NCBI RefSeq assembly: GCF_015352955.1
Contig: NZ_JACYOX010000003.1
Span: forward strand, 248,001-312,000
Length of the DNA stretch: 64,000 nt
Direction of reading: 5' to 3'
DNA from: Noviherbaspirillum soli
GTDB taxonomy: Bacteria > Pseudomonadota > Gammaproteobacteria > Burkholderiales > Burkholderiaceae_D
The notes beneath the pieces were generated by a model, which worked only from the letters and a program-made list of their open reading frames with translations, was not told the origin of the DNA and ran no database searches. Positions within the stretch are counted from its first letter, which is position 1. Every line of letters begins with the position of its first letter. The position numbers and the translations under genes were made by a program. This document shows, piece after piece, positions 26,272-35,482 of the stretch.

Positions 26272-27789
26272 CTACTTGGCAACGATGTTGCGCATGCGCC
26301 GCCGCAGTTCGCGCTCGCGCCGCTCTTCTTCCTTCTGGTCTTCGCGCAGCGCACGCCACAGCGCTATGACCATCAGTATGATCACCAGGGCAAACGGAAG
26401 GGCGAACACGATCGTCGCTGTCTGCACGGCCTTGATGCCGCCCGCCAGGAGCAGGCTGATGGCGATGCCCGATACCAGGACGCCCCAGATGATCTTGACG
26501 CGGGCAGACGGCTCCGGATTGCCGCCAGTGCTCATCATGCCCAGCACCAGCACAGCCGAATCGCCTGAGGTGACGAAAAAGATCAGCACCAGCAGCGTTG
26601 CCACGCCCGACATCAGCCCGCCCAGCGGCATGGCGTCGAACATGGTGAACAGCGCAGTGGAGACATCGGCCTTGACAGCTGCCGCGATCGGCACATGCTG
26701 CCAGATCTCCATGGTCAGGGCGGTGCCGCCAAATACCGAAAACCACAGAAAGGCAGCCAGAGACGGCGCCAGTACGGTGCCGACAATGAATTCGCGCACA
26801 GTCCGGCCGCGCGACACGCGGGCAATGAACAGGCCGACGAACGGGGACCAGGAAATCCACCAGGCCCAGTAAAAAATGGTCCAGTCGCCAACCCAATTGC
26901 TGTCGCGGAACGGCGTCGCCCGCAAGCTCATGCGCACGATCTCGCTCAGATAGCTGCCCAGCGTATTGGTCAGTGTGTCAATGATGGCAATGGTGGGGCC
27001 GAGGAGGAACACTGCCAGCATCAGCAGCGCGGCCACCACCATGTTGAAGTTCGACAGGTATTTGATGCCCTTGTCGACCCCCGTGGTCGCCGAAGTGATG
27101 AAGATGACGGCGGTGACGATGATGATCGCCACCTGCGCGACGTTGCTGACCGGCAGCCCGAACACCGCCTTCAGGCCGCTGTTGATCTGCAATGCCCCCA
27201 TTCCGAGGGAGGCGGCAACTCCAAAGGCGGTGGCGATGACGGCCAGCGCATTGAACAGGCCCGATAGCCGGCGCACCGCTGCCCAAGGCAAGGCGCTGGT
27301 CGCCGAACTGATCAGCGCCTGCGACTGGCGGCGGTACTGGAAGAATGCAATCGCCAGCGCGACGATGCTGTAGACCGCCCACGGGTGCAGGCCCCAATGG
27401 AAAAACGCATAGCGCATCGCGGCATTGGCCGCTTCAGGCGTGCCGGGTGCGATGCCCGGAGGCGGTGCGTTGTAATGCGACAGGGGTTCGGCCACTCCCC
27501 AGAACACCAGGCCAATGCCCATGCCGGCTGCAAACAGCATCGCGAACCAGCTGGCCACCGAGAACTCGGGTTCCTCGTCCTCGCTGCCCAGCTTCAGGTT
27601 GCCGTAACGGCTCATCGCGAGAAACAGCGCGAACAGCACCAGCCCCAGCACGATCCACAAATACAGCCAGCCGAAATTGCGGATGCTTGCCGCCAACACC
27701 GTGTCGAATACGGCAGCCATGGAGGCTGGCGAAAGGATGCCCCATAGCACCACGATAAAAATGAGGCCTGCCGGAAATATGAGCTGCAT
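26272..27789 (-). CDS. BCCT-family betaine/choline/carnitine-type transporter
   Basis: A 505-residue permease with about 12 membrane segments of the BCCT family, which import quaternary ammonium compounds such as glycine betaine. The substrate-box pattern WAWWISWSPFVGLFIARVSRG lies near residue 305 (split by a helix), and MGIGLVFWGVAEPLSHY near residue 90 is characteristic. I start at ATG 27789 with GGAG upstream; an 18-codon extension is unlikely. The C-terminal tail is charged (EDQKEEERRERELRRRMR), as in osmotically regulated BCCT carriers such as BetP. The neighbouring porin, ClC, MscS and GT20 genes support an osmoadaptation role. Substrate choice is not predictable. Confidence 0.92.
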   Translation of the reverse strand: MQLIFPAGLIFIVVLWGILSPASMAAVFDTVLAASIRNFGWLYLWIVLGLVLFALFLAMSRYGNLKLGSEDEEPEFSVASWFAMLFAAGMGIGLVFWGVAEPLSHYNAPPPGIAPGTPEAANAAMRYAFFHWGLHPWAVYSIVALAIAFFQYRRQSQALISSATSALPWAAVRRLSGLFNALAVIATAFGVAASLGMGALQINSGLKAVFGLPVSNVAQVAIIIVTAVIFITSATTGVDKGIKYLSNFNMVVAALLMLAVFLLGPTIAIIDTLTNTLGSYLSEIVRMSLRATPFRDSNWVGDWTIFYWAWWISWSPFVGLFIARVSRGRTVREFIVGTVLAPSLAAFLWFSVFGGTALTMEIWQHVPIAAAVKADVSTALFTMFDAMPLGGLMSGVATLLVLIFFVTSGDSAVLVLGMMSTGGNPEPSARVKIIWGVLVSGIAISLLLAGGIKAVQTATIVFALPFALVIILMVIALWRALREDQKEEERRERELRRRMRNIVAK

Positions 27790-27851
27790 GACGTCTCCTG
27801 ACGAAAGGTCGGCGCCGCAAATGCCGGTGCCCCGGCCTGCCATGCGGCTTT

Positions 27852-28811
27852 TTAGAAAGTGTGGCTGATTCCCAGCGCGGCGCCCACCGCGCTGCCAAAG
27901 TCCGGCTCGCGGTCGCGGTAGAGGTCAGCATAGATATTGGTGCGCACGGACAAGGCATGGATGTAGCCCATGCTGAGCTTGCTGCTGTGCCGGTCAGCAT
28001 TGCGACCGTATCCCGCGCGCACCGTATCCTTGCCGAGTTTGTACGTGCCGGCCAGCATGACGGCTTTCTCCGTATCGCCCTGGTTGAGGTGCACGCGGGC
28101 ATGCGATGCCATCAGCGTGAGCTTGTCGAGGCGCCATGATGCCGCGATCAACATGATACGGTCGCGAATCCGGTTGCTCTCGTAGGACGCCATTGCCTCC
28201 ACCGCCCCCCGCGCATAATTGAGCGAAACGCCAGACGTGCGCTTGGCAGCGCCGGCGAGCCGTTCCGTTTCGCCGGCCGCATCCAGGCTCCAGCCCCCAA
28301 ACGTCGGGCTCTCGTAAAAGAGGCCGTTGCTGATGCGCGAGAAATTGGCGTAATCCGTAGCCGTGTCCTTCAGCCCGTCGCTGCTGTAGCTGCCGGTCTG
28401 GAATGCGGCCAGCGAGCCATTGAAGCCGCTGTTGAGCCATGGCTCGAAGCGCCACACATTGTTCCAGAGCGGCGTCAGCGCCCGGCCCAGGCGCAGCGTG
28501 CCATGCGTCTCGCTCGCCATCCCCACGGTCGACTCGCCCTGCCAGAAGGTGCTGTTGCGCTCCAGGCTGCCTGTATCCGGATTGAAACGCGTCTGCAGAT
28601 GGAAGGTGGCGGACAGGCCGCCGCCAAGCGCCTCGCTGCCCTTGATGCCCAACCAGTTGTTGTACCCGCGCTCGAGCGCAAGGGGATTGCCGCTGCGCTT
28701 GCTGATGCCAAGGTCGATGTTGCCGTACAGGACAACGCTGGACTGCGCCTCAGCCCATGGCGCTGCACAGGCGAGCCAGAACAGAAGTTGGTGTCGGACG
28801 GCAATATGCAT
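27852..28811 (-). CDS. Gram-negative porin (trimeric, Burkholderiales type)
   Basis: A 319-residue general porin. The signal peptide is MHIAVRHQLLFWLACAAPW, cleaved near AEAQSS, and the mature barrel starts SSVVLYGNIDLGISKRSGN, a hallmark of Burkholderiales OmpC-like porins. The family's FFG-type turn, LGIKGSEALGGGLSATFHL, follows, and the protein ends GISHTF with the terminal Phe needed for outer-membrane insertion. I use ATG 28811; the frame is open to 28910 but that stretch does not look like a signal. It lies 62 bases before the BCCT gene on the same strand. Confidence 0.9.
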   Translation of the reverse strand: MHIAVRHQLLFWLACAAPWAEAQSSVVLYGNIDLGISKRSGNPLALERGYNNWLGIKGSEALGGGLSATFHLQTRFNPDTGSLERNSTFWQGESTVGMASETHGTLRLGRALTPLWNNVWRFEPWLNSGFNGSLAAFQTGSYSSDGLKDTATDYANFSRISNGLFYESPTFGGWSLDAAGETERLAGAAKRTSGVSLNYARGAVEAMASYESNRIRDRIMLIAASWRLDKLTLMASHARVHLNQGDTEKAVMLAGTYKLGKDTVRAGYGRNADRHSSKLSMGYIHALSVRTNIYADLYRDREPDFGSAVGAALGISHTF

Positions 28812-29018
28812 TTGGCAGAATATAAAAAAGCTCGGCAGTATAGCCGCCGATTCTCCTTCAAACAACCATTCGTGCCAAGCCAGCATCGTGCGCGAAACCC
28901 TATGGAGCAAGGGCTTGCGCGAAATTAAGAGTTCTTAAAAAATAAGGCGGGCGGTAGAGTCGCAGGCAGCGGCGGGCCGGGCAGGGAAGGGCCTGCGCCG
29001 GATTGTCCGGCGCCGGCG

Positions 29019-30344
29019 TCAGTGCCGCCCCGGCGTTCCCGCGCTCGCCGCGGGCAGCATGCGTTCGGCCAGCGTGTGGTAGAGCGGCGTCCTGCACACC
29101 AGCTTGGAGGCAGCGCTGGCGATGAGTGCGGTGGCCATCAGCGGCATCAGCATGTGATGGCTGTCGGTCATTTCCATCATGATGATGAAGGAGGTCAGCG
29201 GCGCGCGGGTCACGCCCGCCAGATAGGCGGCCATCACCAGCAGAACCATTGCGCTGTGCGGCGCCAGCGCCGGCAGCAGCGCCGCCACGTTGTCGCCGAT
29301 GCCGGCCCCGACGGCCAGCGAAGGCGCAAAGATGCCGCCGGGAATGCCCGCGGCCGAGGACATCAGCGTGGCCAGGAACTTTGCTGCGCCAAAGTACCAG
29401 GGCAGGGCGCCGCTCTGTTCCAGCGTCATGCGGGTCGGTTCATAGCCGGTGCCGAACACCAGGCCATCGGTAACAACGCCAAGCAGGGCCACGCCCAGGC
29501 CGCAAGAGGCCGCCCAGGCATACGGCCGGGAGCGGGCAAAGCGGCCGGCGCGGCCTGGCAGGCCGGCGCTGCTGCGTATCATCAGGCGGCTGAACAGCCC
29601 GCCGCCCAGGCCGCCGGCAATGCCGCACACCACAATGGCGAGCGCGCCGCTGCGCCAGTCCAGTGTGGTGGCCGTGGTGCCAAAGTAGGTGTAGTTGCCG
29701 AGGAGGGAAAGCGACACCAGGCCGGACAGAACGACCGTGATCAGCGTGGAGCTGTTTGCCTTGAAGACATGCTGGCTGCTGAGTTCCTCGATGGCAAACA
29801 TGATGCCGGCCAGCGGCGTGTTGAACGCTGCGGCGATGCCGGCGGCGCCGCCGGCGAGGATCAGGGTGCGGCGCTGCTGCTCGCCATTCAGCGGGCCGCG
29901 GCCGCGAAAGGCGTGCATGATCGATGCGCCGATCTGCACGGTCGGCCCCTCGCGGCCGATCGATGCGCCGGCGGCGAGGCCGCCTATCGTCAGCAGCACC
30001 TTGCCGAATGCGATGCGCAGCGACAGCAGCGAGCTCGGCTGGATACGGTCATGCACTTCCATGGCGGCGATGGCCTGCGGTATCCCGCTGCCCTGGGCGC
30101 CGGGAAACCAGTTGCGGCAGACCCATGCCAGTGCGGCGAACGCCGCCGGCATCAGCAGCAGCGGCAGATATGGATAAGCGCTCCAGAGCGCGCGGTTGAG
30201 CCGCGTGGCCTCTTCACTGCCTTGGGCGAGCCCGACCGCCACCAGGCCTACCAGCAGGGGGCCGATCAGCCAGGCCCAGCCCTTGTGCCAATATGTCACC
30301 GCGCCGTTTCGCAGTCTGGTCCGCCGCGAGCCTGGATTTTCCAT
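29019..30344 (-). CDS. ClC-family chloride channel/transporter
   Basis: A 441-residue ClC protein. The anion-pathway motifs are all seen: GAQGSGIPQ (GSGIP) near residue 80, AAGASIGREGPTVQIGA (GREGP, with the gating Glu) near residue 120, and AGIPGGIFAPSLAVGAG (GxFxP) near residue 335. Two antiparallel halves of hydrophobic helices match the length of bacterial CLC proteins without CBS domains. ATG 30344 has AGGAAGG upstream. It is divergent from the MarR gene. ClC proteins can serve acid resistance or ion balance; here the osmotic neighbours suggest ion homeostasis. Confidence 0.92.
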   Translation of the reverse strand: MENPGSRRTRLRNGAVTYWHKGWAWLIGPLLVGLVAVGLAQGSEEATRLNRALWSAYPYLPLLLMPAAFAALAWVCRNWFPGAQGSGIPQAIAAMEVHDRIQPSSLLSLRIAFGKVLLTIGGLAAGASIGREGPTVQIGASIMHAFRGRGPLNGEQQRRTLILAGGAAGIAAAFNTPLAGIMFAIEELSSQHVFKANSSTLITVVLSGLVSLSLLGNYTYFGTTATTLDWRSGALAIVVCGIAGGLGGGLFSRLMIRSSAGLPGRAGRFARSRPYAWAASCGLGVALLGVVTDGLVFGTGYEPTRMTLEQSGALPWYFGAAKFLATLMSSAAGIPGGIFAPSLAVGAGIGDNVAALLPALAPHSAMVLLVMAAYLAGVTRAPLTSFIIMMEMTDSHHMLMPLMATALIASAASKLVCRTPLYHTLAERMLPAASAGTPGRH

Positions 30345-30439
30345 TGCCTTCCTGATCAATAGCCTTGTTTTTTACATTCTAGCAAATATAATTCGCAGCG
30401 CTCCCGAGGCGCAGGATGATGAGATTGAGGTTGCGAAAC

Positions 30440-30455
30440 ACATTGTAACGAATGT
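30440..30455. promoter_or_regulatory. Candidate MarR operator
   Basis: ACATT-6 bases-AATGT at 30440-30455 forms a dyad in the 149-bp gap between the divergent ClC and MarR genes, within an AT-rich stretch with imperfect outer arms (TTGC...GCAA). Position and size suit autoregulation by the MarR protein. It covers an alternative ATG at 30452, which favours the start at 30494. Confidence 0.4.
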
Positions 30456-30493
30456 ATATTTGCAAAAAAGATACTGATCTGAACGGTAAATAT

Positions 30494-30988
30494 ATGGCTG
30501 CTTCCCGCTCCGGCGCTGCAAAAACGAACGATCCGCTGGTCATTCTCGGGAAGTTCCGCATTTTGATTCGTGCCGCGCAGCGGCATTCCACAGCGATACA
30601 GAAGCAGTGCGGCGTCAGCGGCGCACAGCTCTGGATGTTGCAGGAACTGCGCGACGCGCCTGGCCTGCGGGTGGGCGAACTGGCTGCCCGCATGGCCATT
30701 CACCAGACGACCACAAGCAACCTGCTCGACTCGCTGGAAAAAAGCGGTTACGTGCTCAAGTCGCGCGACGAAAGCGACCAGCGCGTGGTCAACCTGTCGC
30801 TCACCCCCAGCGGCGTGAAGGTATTGCGCAAGGCGCCGCAACCGGCGCGCGGCCTGCTTCCGGAAGCGCTGGCCAGGGTCAGCGCCGCTGACCGGGCCAA
30901 GCTCAATGCCGGACTGCAGGCATTGCTCGACGTGGTCGAGGACGCCGACAAGGACGCCGGCGACAAGCCGCTGTCATTCAATCTGTAG
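30494..30988 (+). CDS. MarR-family transcriptional regulator
   Basis: A 164-residue MarR regulator. Helices around GVSGAQLWMLQELRDAPGL lead into the winged helix VGELAARMAIHQTTTSNLLD and SRDESDQRVVNLSLTPSG, including the D-x-R wing that contacts the minor groove. The C-terminal helix ends DKPLSFNL. ATG 30494 is chosen; the frame also opens at 30452, inside a probable operator, and neither has a strong ribosome-binding site. It heads the MscS and GT20 genes on the same strand and is divergent from ClC, so it probably controls one or both. The signal is unknown. Confidence 0.88.
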   Translation: MAASRSGAAKTNDPLVILGKFRILIRAAQRHSTAIQKQCGVSGAQLWMLQELRDAPGLRVGELAARMAIHQTTTSNLLDSLEKSGYVLKSRDESDQRVVNLSLTPSGVKVLRKAPQPARGLLPEALARVSAADRAKLNAGLQALLDVVEDADKDAGDKPLSFNL

Positions 30989-31112
30989 TCCTGGTGAAGG
31001 GCGCCGCCGCGCCCCGTCCCAGCCGCACCGCTCCGGCTTCGCCGCGCGCGATTCCCGGCGCCGCCCCGTGTCTGCTTCGGGCCGGTGAGGTGCGTTTCAA
31101 AATGGAGAAGAT

Positions 31113-32201
31113 ATGGACCTGATGCCGATGCCATCATACGACGTCATGCTTGCCGCAGTCGTTTTCATCGCCGTACTTGCCGGCCTGCTCGCAGGCAAGG
31201 CCCTGTTGACGCGCCAGTTGCGCCGGCTGGCCGAAGCCTCCCGCTTCAATGTGCTTGGCTATGTGGCCCAGGTGCTTGGCGCCACGCGGTTGCCCTTCCT
31301 GTGCTGGGTCGCGCTGCTGGCCGGCGTCAGCCAGCTGACCCTGAACCCGCGCCAGGAAAAGTGGCTCAACTATGCCTGGATCATCATCCTGGTGTCGCAG
31401 ATAGCGCTGTGGGCCAACCGCATCGTCACCGTTGCCGTGGAGCGCGCCTTCGAGCGCCAGCGCACGAGCAATCCGGCGTCCGCCACGCACCTGATGCTGG
31501 CCGGGCTGGTGGCGCGCATCGTGCTGTGGTCGGTCGCCGTGCTGGTAACCCTGGACAACCTGGGCTTCAACATCACGACGCTCATGGCCAGCCTGGGCAT
31601 AGGCGGCATTGCGGTCGCGCTGGCGGTGCAGAACATCCTCGGCGATATCTTTTCATCGGTGTCGATCGCGCTCGACAAGCCGTTCGTGATCGGCGATTTC
31701 ATCGTCGTCGACTCCTACATGGGCACCGTCGAGTACGTGGGCATGAAGACGACGCGCCTGCGCAGCCTGGGCGGCGAGCAGATCATCTTCTCCAACAACG
31801 AATTGCTGAAAAACCGCATCCGCAATTACAAGCGCATGCAGGAGCGGCGCGTGCTGTTCGAGTTCGGCATCGCCCGTGAAACGCCGATCGAGCAGGTGCG
31901 GGCGCTGCCCGGCATCGTGCGGGAAATCATTTCCTCCGAACTGCAGACCCGTTTCGACCGTGCCCATTTCAAGGGCTATGGCGACAGCGCCCTGCTTTTC
32001 GAAGTGGTGTACTTCGTGCTGGATCCCGACTTCAACAAGTACATGGATATTCAGCAGGCCATCAACCTGGCGCTGCTTGAGGCGCTCAATGCGCGTGAAA
32101 TCTCCCTCGCCTATCCGGTGAGCCTGTTGCGCCTGGCGCCCGAGCAAATGCAGGCTGCCGCCAGCCACCTGGCAGCTATCCCCGCCGCCAGGGCTGCCTG
32201 A
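31113..32201 (+). CDS. MscS-family mechanosensitive channel
   Basis: A 362-residue small-conductance mechanosensitive channel. Four hydrophobic helices precede the pore helix GFNITTLMASLGIGGIAVALA (split at its kink; Gly/Ala-packed), then AVQNILGDIFSSVSIALDKP, and the beta domain begins FVIGDFIVVDSYMGTVEYVG. The cytoplasmic vestibule contains NELLKNRIRNYKRM and a C-terminal helix. Such channels release solutes upon hypo-osmotic shock. GGAG lies before ATG 31113. The next gene, a GT20 enzyme, begins 9 bases after the stop, so compatible-solute release and synthesis appear co-expressed. Confidence 0.93.
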   Translation: MDLMPMPSYDVMLAAVVFIAVLAGLLAGKALLTRQLRRLAEASRFNVLGYVAQVLGATRLPFLCWVALLAGVSQLTLNPRQEKWLNYAWIIILVSQIALWANRIVTVAVERAFERQRTSNPASATHLMLAGLVARIVLWSVAVLVTLDNLGFNITTLMASLGIGGIAVALAVQNILGDIFSSVSIALDKPFVIGDFIVVDSYMGTVEYVGMKTTRLRSLGGEQIIFSNNELLKNRIRNYKRMQERRVLFEFGIARETPIEQVRALPGIVREIISSELQTRFDRAHFKGYGDSALLFEVVYFVLDPDFNKYMDIQQAINLALLEALNAREISLAYPVSLLRLAPEQMQAAASHLAAIPAARAA

Positions 32202-32210
32202 GGAGACGCC

Positions 32211-34469
32211 ATGCCGTCCCAGTCGCTTCGTCTCTCGCTGCGTTTCCTGCTGCCGCTGGCGCTCGTGCTCGTGCTGTTCGCCTACGCGGCCGTGCCCCTC
32301 ACCGAAAAACTGACAGTGCGCTGGTTCGTGCGCGACCTCGACATCCGGTCGCAACTGCTGGCCAGCGCGCTGGAAGAGCCCTTGCTGGGCTATCTGCCGC
32401 AAAAGGCGCGCAGGCAGATCAACCAGCTGTTCGACCGCGCCATCCGCGATGAACGGCTTTATGCGCTGGGGCTGTGCGACGCCGCCGGCAGCCTGCTGTA
32501 CAAGACGGCAACCTTTCCCGCATCGATTCCCTGCAGCCGTCCGGCCCAGGGCAAGGCCGGCAGTGAAAACAGGGCGATGCTGCGCCTGCCGCAGGGCGCC
32601 GTCCATGTATCCGGGAGCGACCTGATGCAGGACGGCGTGCTCGTGGGCAGGCTGCTGCTGGTGCATGACATGAGCTTTATCGAGCGGCGCAGCGCCGATA
32701 CCCGCAAATACGTCTTCACCATGTTCGCGCTGCTCGCCCTGGTGATTGCGGTGCTGACGGTGGTCATCGCCCAGTTGAGCTGGCGCGGCTGGGTCAATGG
32801 CGTGCGCAGCCTCTTGCGCGGCGAGTTGCTGCTGCGCGCGCCCGCCGCTGGCGCGCCGGCGGAAATGCAGCCGCTCATTGGCGACCTGCGCAACCTGCTG
32901 CACGAGTACCAGCGCGACCGCCAGCAGGATGGCGGCGCCCAGGTGTCGGCGCCGGACAAGCTGCGCGCCTTGCTGCAGAATGAACTGGCCGGCGACGAGG
33001 TGCTGGTGGTGTCCAACCGCGAGCCGTACATCCATGTCGACACGCCTGAAGGCGTCGAGGTGCGGCGGCCGGCGAGCGGCCTGGTGACCGCGGTGGAAGC
33101 GGTGATGCGGGCCTGTTCGGGCACCTGGATCGCGCATGGCGCCGGCAGCGCCGACCGCCAGACCGTGGACAAGCACGACCGGGTGCAGGTGCCGCCGGGT
33201 GATCCGAGCTACACCCTGCGGCGGGTCTGGCTGAGCAAGGAGGAGGAGCAGGGCTATTACTACGGCTTCGCCAACGAGGGGCTGTGGCCGCTGTGCCATA
33301 TCGCCCATGTGCGGCCGGTGTTCCGTTTCACCGACTGGGAACAGTATGTGGCCGTGAACCGGCGCTTTGCCGACGCGGTGGTGAAGGAGGCGCGCACCAG
33401 CAATCCGGTGGTGCTGGTGCAGGACTATCATTTCGCGCTGCTGCCGCGGCTGGTGAGGGAACGGCTGCCGGAGGCAACCATCATCACTTTCTGGCACATA
33501 CCCTGGCCCAACGCCGAGTCCTTCGGCATCTGCCCTTGGCGCACCCAGATCCTCGAAGGCATGCTGGGCAGCACCATCCTCGGTTTTCACACGCCGCTGC
33601 ATCGCAAGAATTTCCTGGACACGGTGGACCGCTACCTGGAAGCCCGGATCGAGAACGAGGCGTCCACGGTGTCTTATGGCGGCAAGCTGACCCAGGTGGA
33701 GAATTACCCGATCTCGATTGCCTGGCCGGACCAGCCCGGGCCGGACGGACAGGACGTGGCGCAATGCCGCGCCTCGATACGCCATGCGCTTGGCCTGTCG
33801 CCGGGACATCTTCTGGGCATAGGCGTGGACCGGCTGGATTACACCAAGGGCATACCGGAGCGTTTCCAGGCGGTGGAGCGCATGCTTGAACTGCATCCGG
33901 AAATGGTGGGGAGGGTTACGCTGGTCCAGATCGCCGCGCCGAGCCGTTCCAGCCTGGACGAGTACCAGAATTTCGAGGCCAGGGTGCGGCAGCTGACGCA
34001 GCGCATCAACCAGCGTTTCGGCAGCGGCAGCTACCAGCCCATCATCCTCAAGGCCGAGCATCATGAACAGCACGAGGTCAACCGCTATTACCGCGCCGCC
34101 GATGTCTGCATGGTGACCAGCCTGCACGACGGCATGAACCTGGTCGCCAAGGAATACATCGCGGCGCGCGATGATGAACAGGGTGCGCTGATCCTGAGCC
34201 AATTCACCGGCGCGGCAATGGAACTGCATGCGGCGCTGATCGTCAATCCCTACCACATCGAACAAAGTGCCGGGGCCCTGCACCAGGCGCTGACGATGCC
34301 GGCGGCCGAGCAGAAGGCGCGCATGCGCAGCATGCGCACGCTGGTGCGCGACTTCAATGTCTATCGCTGGGCCGGCCGCATGCTGCTCGATGCCGCCCGC
34401 CTGCGCCAGCGCCAGCGGGTCATGTCCAGCATTCACGCCCACGGCGGCCGGTCCGCGCGCATCGACTGA
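32211..34469 (+). CDS. Membrane-anchored GT20 (trehalose-6-phosphate synthase-like) with sensor-like N-terminus
   Basis: A 752-residue protein. Residues about 10-32 and 167-192 are membrane helices ([34 protein letters not shown]) enclosing a periplasmic region of about 135 residues, then a HAMP-like/linker segment (193-255). The rest is a GT20 domain: [78 protein letters not shown] and [11 protein letters not shown]. OtsA uses UDP- or GDP-glucose and glucose-6-phosphate. Some positions differ from OtsA (VQDYHF for VHDYHL; SLHDGMN for PLRDGMN), so the product may not be trehalose phosphate. No otsB-like phosphatase is adjacent. It follows mscS with GGAG at its start. Confidence 0.85.
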   Translation: MPSQSLRLSLRFLLPLALVLVLFAYAAVPLTEKLTVRWFVRDLDIRSQLLASALEEPLLGYLPQKARRQINQLFDRAIRDERLYALGLCDAAGSLLYKTATFPASIPCSRPAQGKAGSENRAMLRLPQGAVHVSGSDLMQDGVLVGRLLLVHDMSFIERRSADTRKYVFTMFALLALVIAVLTVVIAQLSWRGWVNGVRSLLRGELLLRAPAAGAPAEMQPLIGDLRNLLHEYQRDRQQDGGAQVSAPDKLRALLQNELAGDEVLVVSNREPYIHVDTPEGVEVRRPASGLVTAVEAVMRACSGTWIAHGAGSADRQTVDKHDRVQVPPGDPSYTLRRVWLSKEEEQGYYYGFANEGLWPLCHIAHVRPVFRFTDWEQYVAVNRRFADAVVKEARTSNPVVLVQDYHFALLPRLVRERLPEATIITFWHIPWPNAESFGICPWRTQILEGMLGSTILGFHTPLHRKNFLDTVDRYLEARIENEASTVSYGGKLTQVENYPISIAWPDQPGPDGQDVAQCRASIRHALGLSPGHLLGIGVDRLDYTKGIPERFQAVERMLELHPEMVGRVTLVQIAAPSRSSLDEYQNFEARVRQLTQRINQRFGSGSYQPIILKAEHHEQHEVNRYYRAADVCMVTSLHDGMNLVAKEYIAARDDEQGALILSQFTGAAMELHAALIVNPYHIEQSAGALHQALTMPAAEQKARMRSMRTLVRDFNVYRWAGRMLLDAARLRQRQRVMSSIHAHGGRSARID

Positions 34470-34470
34470 T

Positions 34471-34923
34471 TCAGGGCGGCGCATTCGCCGCCGGCTCCCG
34501 CGGGCAGCGGGAAAAACGCAGCATGCTGCCTTGCCGCGCCGGCCGGTTGTTCTGCCGCAGATAGCGGTTCTGCACGTCGTAGGCCTGCTCCTCGCTTTGC
34601 AGCACCGCGGTGCAGGAAGTAAAGCCGGCGCTGCCGGTCTGCTTGAACTGCAGCACATGGACCATTTCATGCACGAGGAAGGAAGCGTCCACCGGATCGT
34701 CGAAGTCGAGCTTGTCGTCGGCGACGATGCGGTAGCGCTGGGTGTCGAAGGCCGCGATCAGCCCGGCGCAGCGCACCGGCGCGCTGCTGCAGACGGTCTT
34801 GTTGAGTTCGGCGCGCGGCAGCAGCACCACCGGCGGCAGTTCGCTGACATGGATGCCAGGCAGCCCGGACAGCTGTATTGCCACGCTGAGAAGCTGGGTC
34901 AGGAGTTGCTGGGTGGGATCCAT
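34471..34923 (-). CDS. Putative HExxH zinc-metallopeptidase-like protein
   Basis: A 150-residue protein with a zincin-like motif FLVHEMVHVLQFKQTG near residue 91, in which H-E-x-x-H would bind zinc. Two cysteines flank it. The N-terminal half (QLLSVAIQLSGLPGIHVSEL) is amphipathic. ATG 34923 is used; an ATG at 34938 and a longer frame to 35067 exist but cross an intergenic segment. The gene is convergent with the GT20 gene, one base apart. It resembles short, uncharacterised bacterial proteins with an HExxH core, and proteolysis is unproven. Confidence 0.62.
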   Translation of the reverse strand: MDPTQQLLTQLLSVAIQLSGLPGIHVSELPPVVLLPRAELNKTVCSSAPVRCAGLIAAFDTQRYRIVADDKLDFDDPVDASFLVHEMVHVLQFKQTGSAGFTSCTAVLQSEEQAYDVQNRYLRQNNRPARQGSMLRFSRCPREPAANAPP

Positions 34924-35113
34924 GGCTGTTCCCGGCATGAGGGGAGGGTCCATGCAATGTAGACCAGAAACGCGGTTTTCACACGCACCGCAGCGATGGC
35001 ATGATGGTCCAGTCAAGCCTGCATGCCGCGGCAGCCGGCCGCCGCAAGGATGGCGCGGACCTTGCATGGTATTTCGCGCCGGCCGTCATGCCGGCATTCC
35101 AGGGGGAAAATGC

Positions 35114-35482
35114 ATGAAGGCACTCATCTTCGCTGTCACCACAATGACCGCATCGCTGATCCCTGCGCCGCCGGCCCAGGCTCAATCCGGCGAGCCGACC
35201 GAGTCCGACATCCTGGCGCTGGCCGAGCGCGACGTGGCCCGCGCCAACTTGCCCATCGTCGAATACCACCAGCGCCTTGGCAAGGGAGATGTGCCGCCGG
35301 ACATGCTGGTGAAGCTGCATGCGGCGCGCAAGAAGGGCTGCCAGCCAGCCACCGAAGCGCAGGCATGGGAATGCACGGTGCAGATGGAAATGACCGTGCC
35401 CAACGGCGGCTTCCGGTCCAGCACGGTGCTGCTGCGCATCGCCAGGAAGGGCGATGGCTGGGCGGCTAGCCGCTTGCGCTGA
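35114..35482 (+). CDS. Small exported protein of unknown function
   Basis: A 122-residue protein with signal peptide MKALIFAVTTMTASLIPAPP, cleavage near AQAQS. The mature part holds ESDILALAERDVARANLPIV, then VKLHAARKKGCQPATEAQAW and ECTVQMEMTVPNGGF, with two cysteines that could form a disulfide, and ends in a beta-rich segment (STVLLRIARKGDGW). An AGGGGG site precedes ATG 35114. The last 17 bases overlap the end of cbbZ on the other strand. I do not recognise the family. Confidence 0.7.
   Translation: MKALIFAVTTMTASLIPAPPAQAQSGEPTESDILALAERDVARANLPIVEYHQRLGKGDVPPDMLVKLHAARKKGCQPATEAQAWECTVQMEMTVPNGGFRSSTVLLRIARKGDGWAASRLR

Noticed and set aside
31653-34670. A 1,005-residue open frame antisense to the GT20 gene
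   Set aside because: Same reason: composition typical of a reverse-complement shadow, no ribosome-binding site, and the plus-strand gene has clear motifs.
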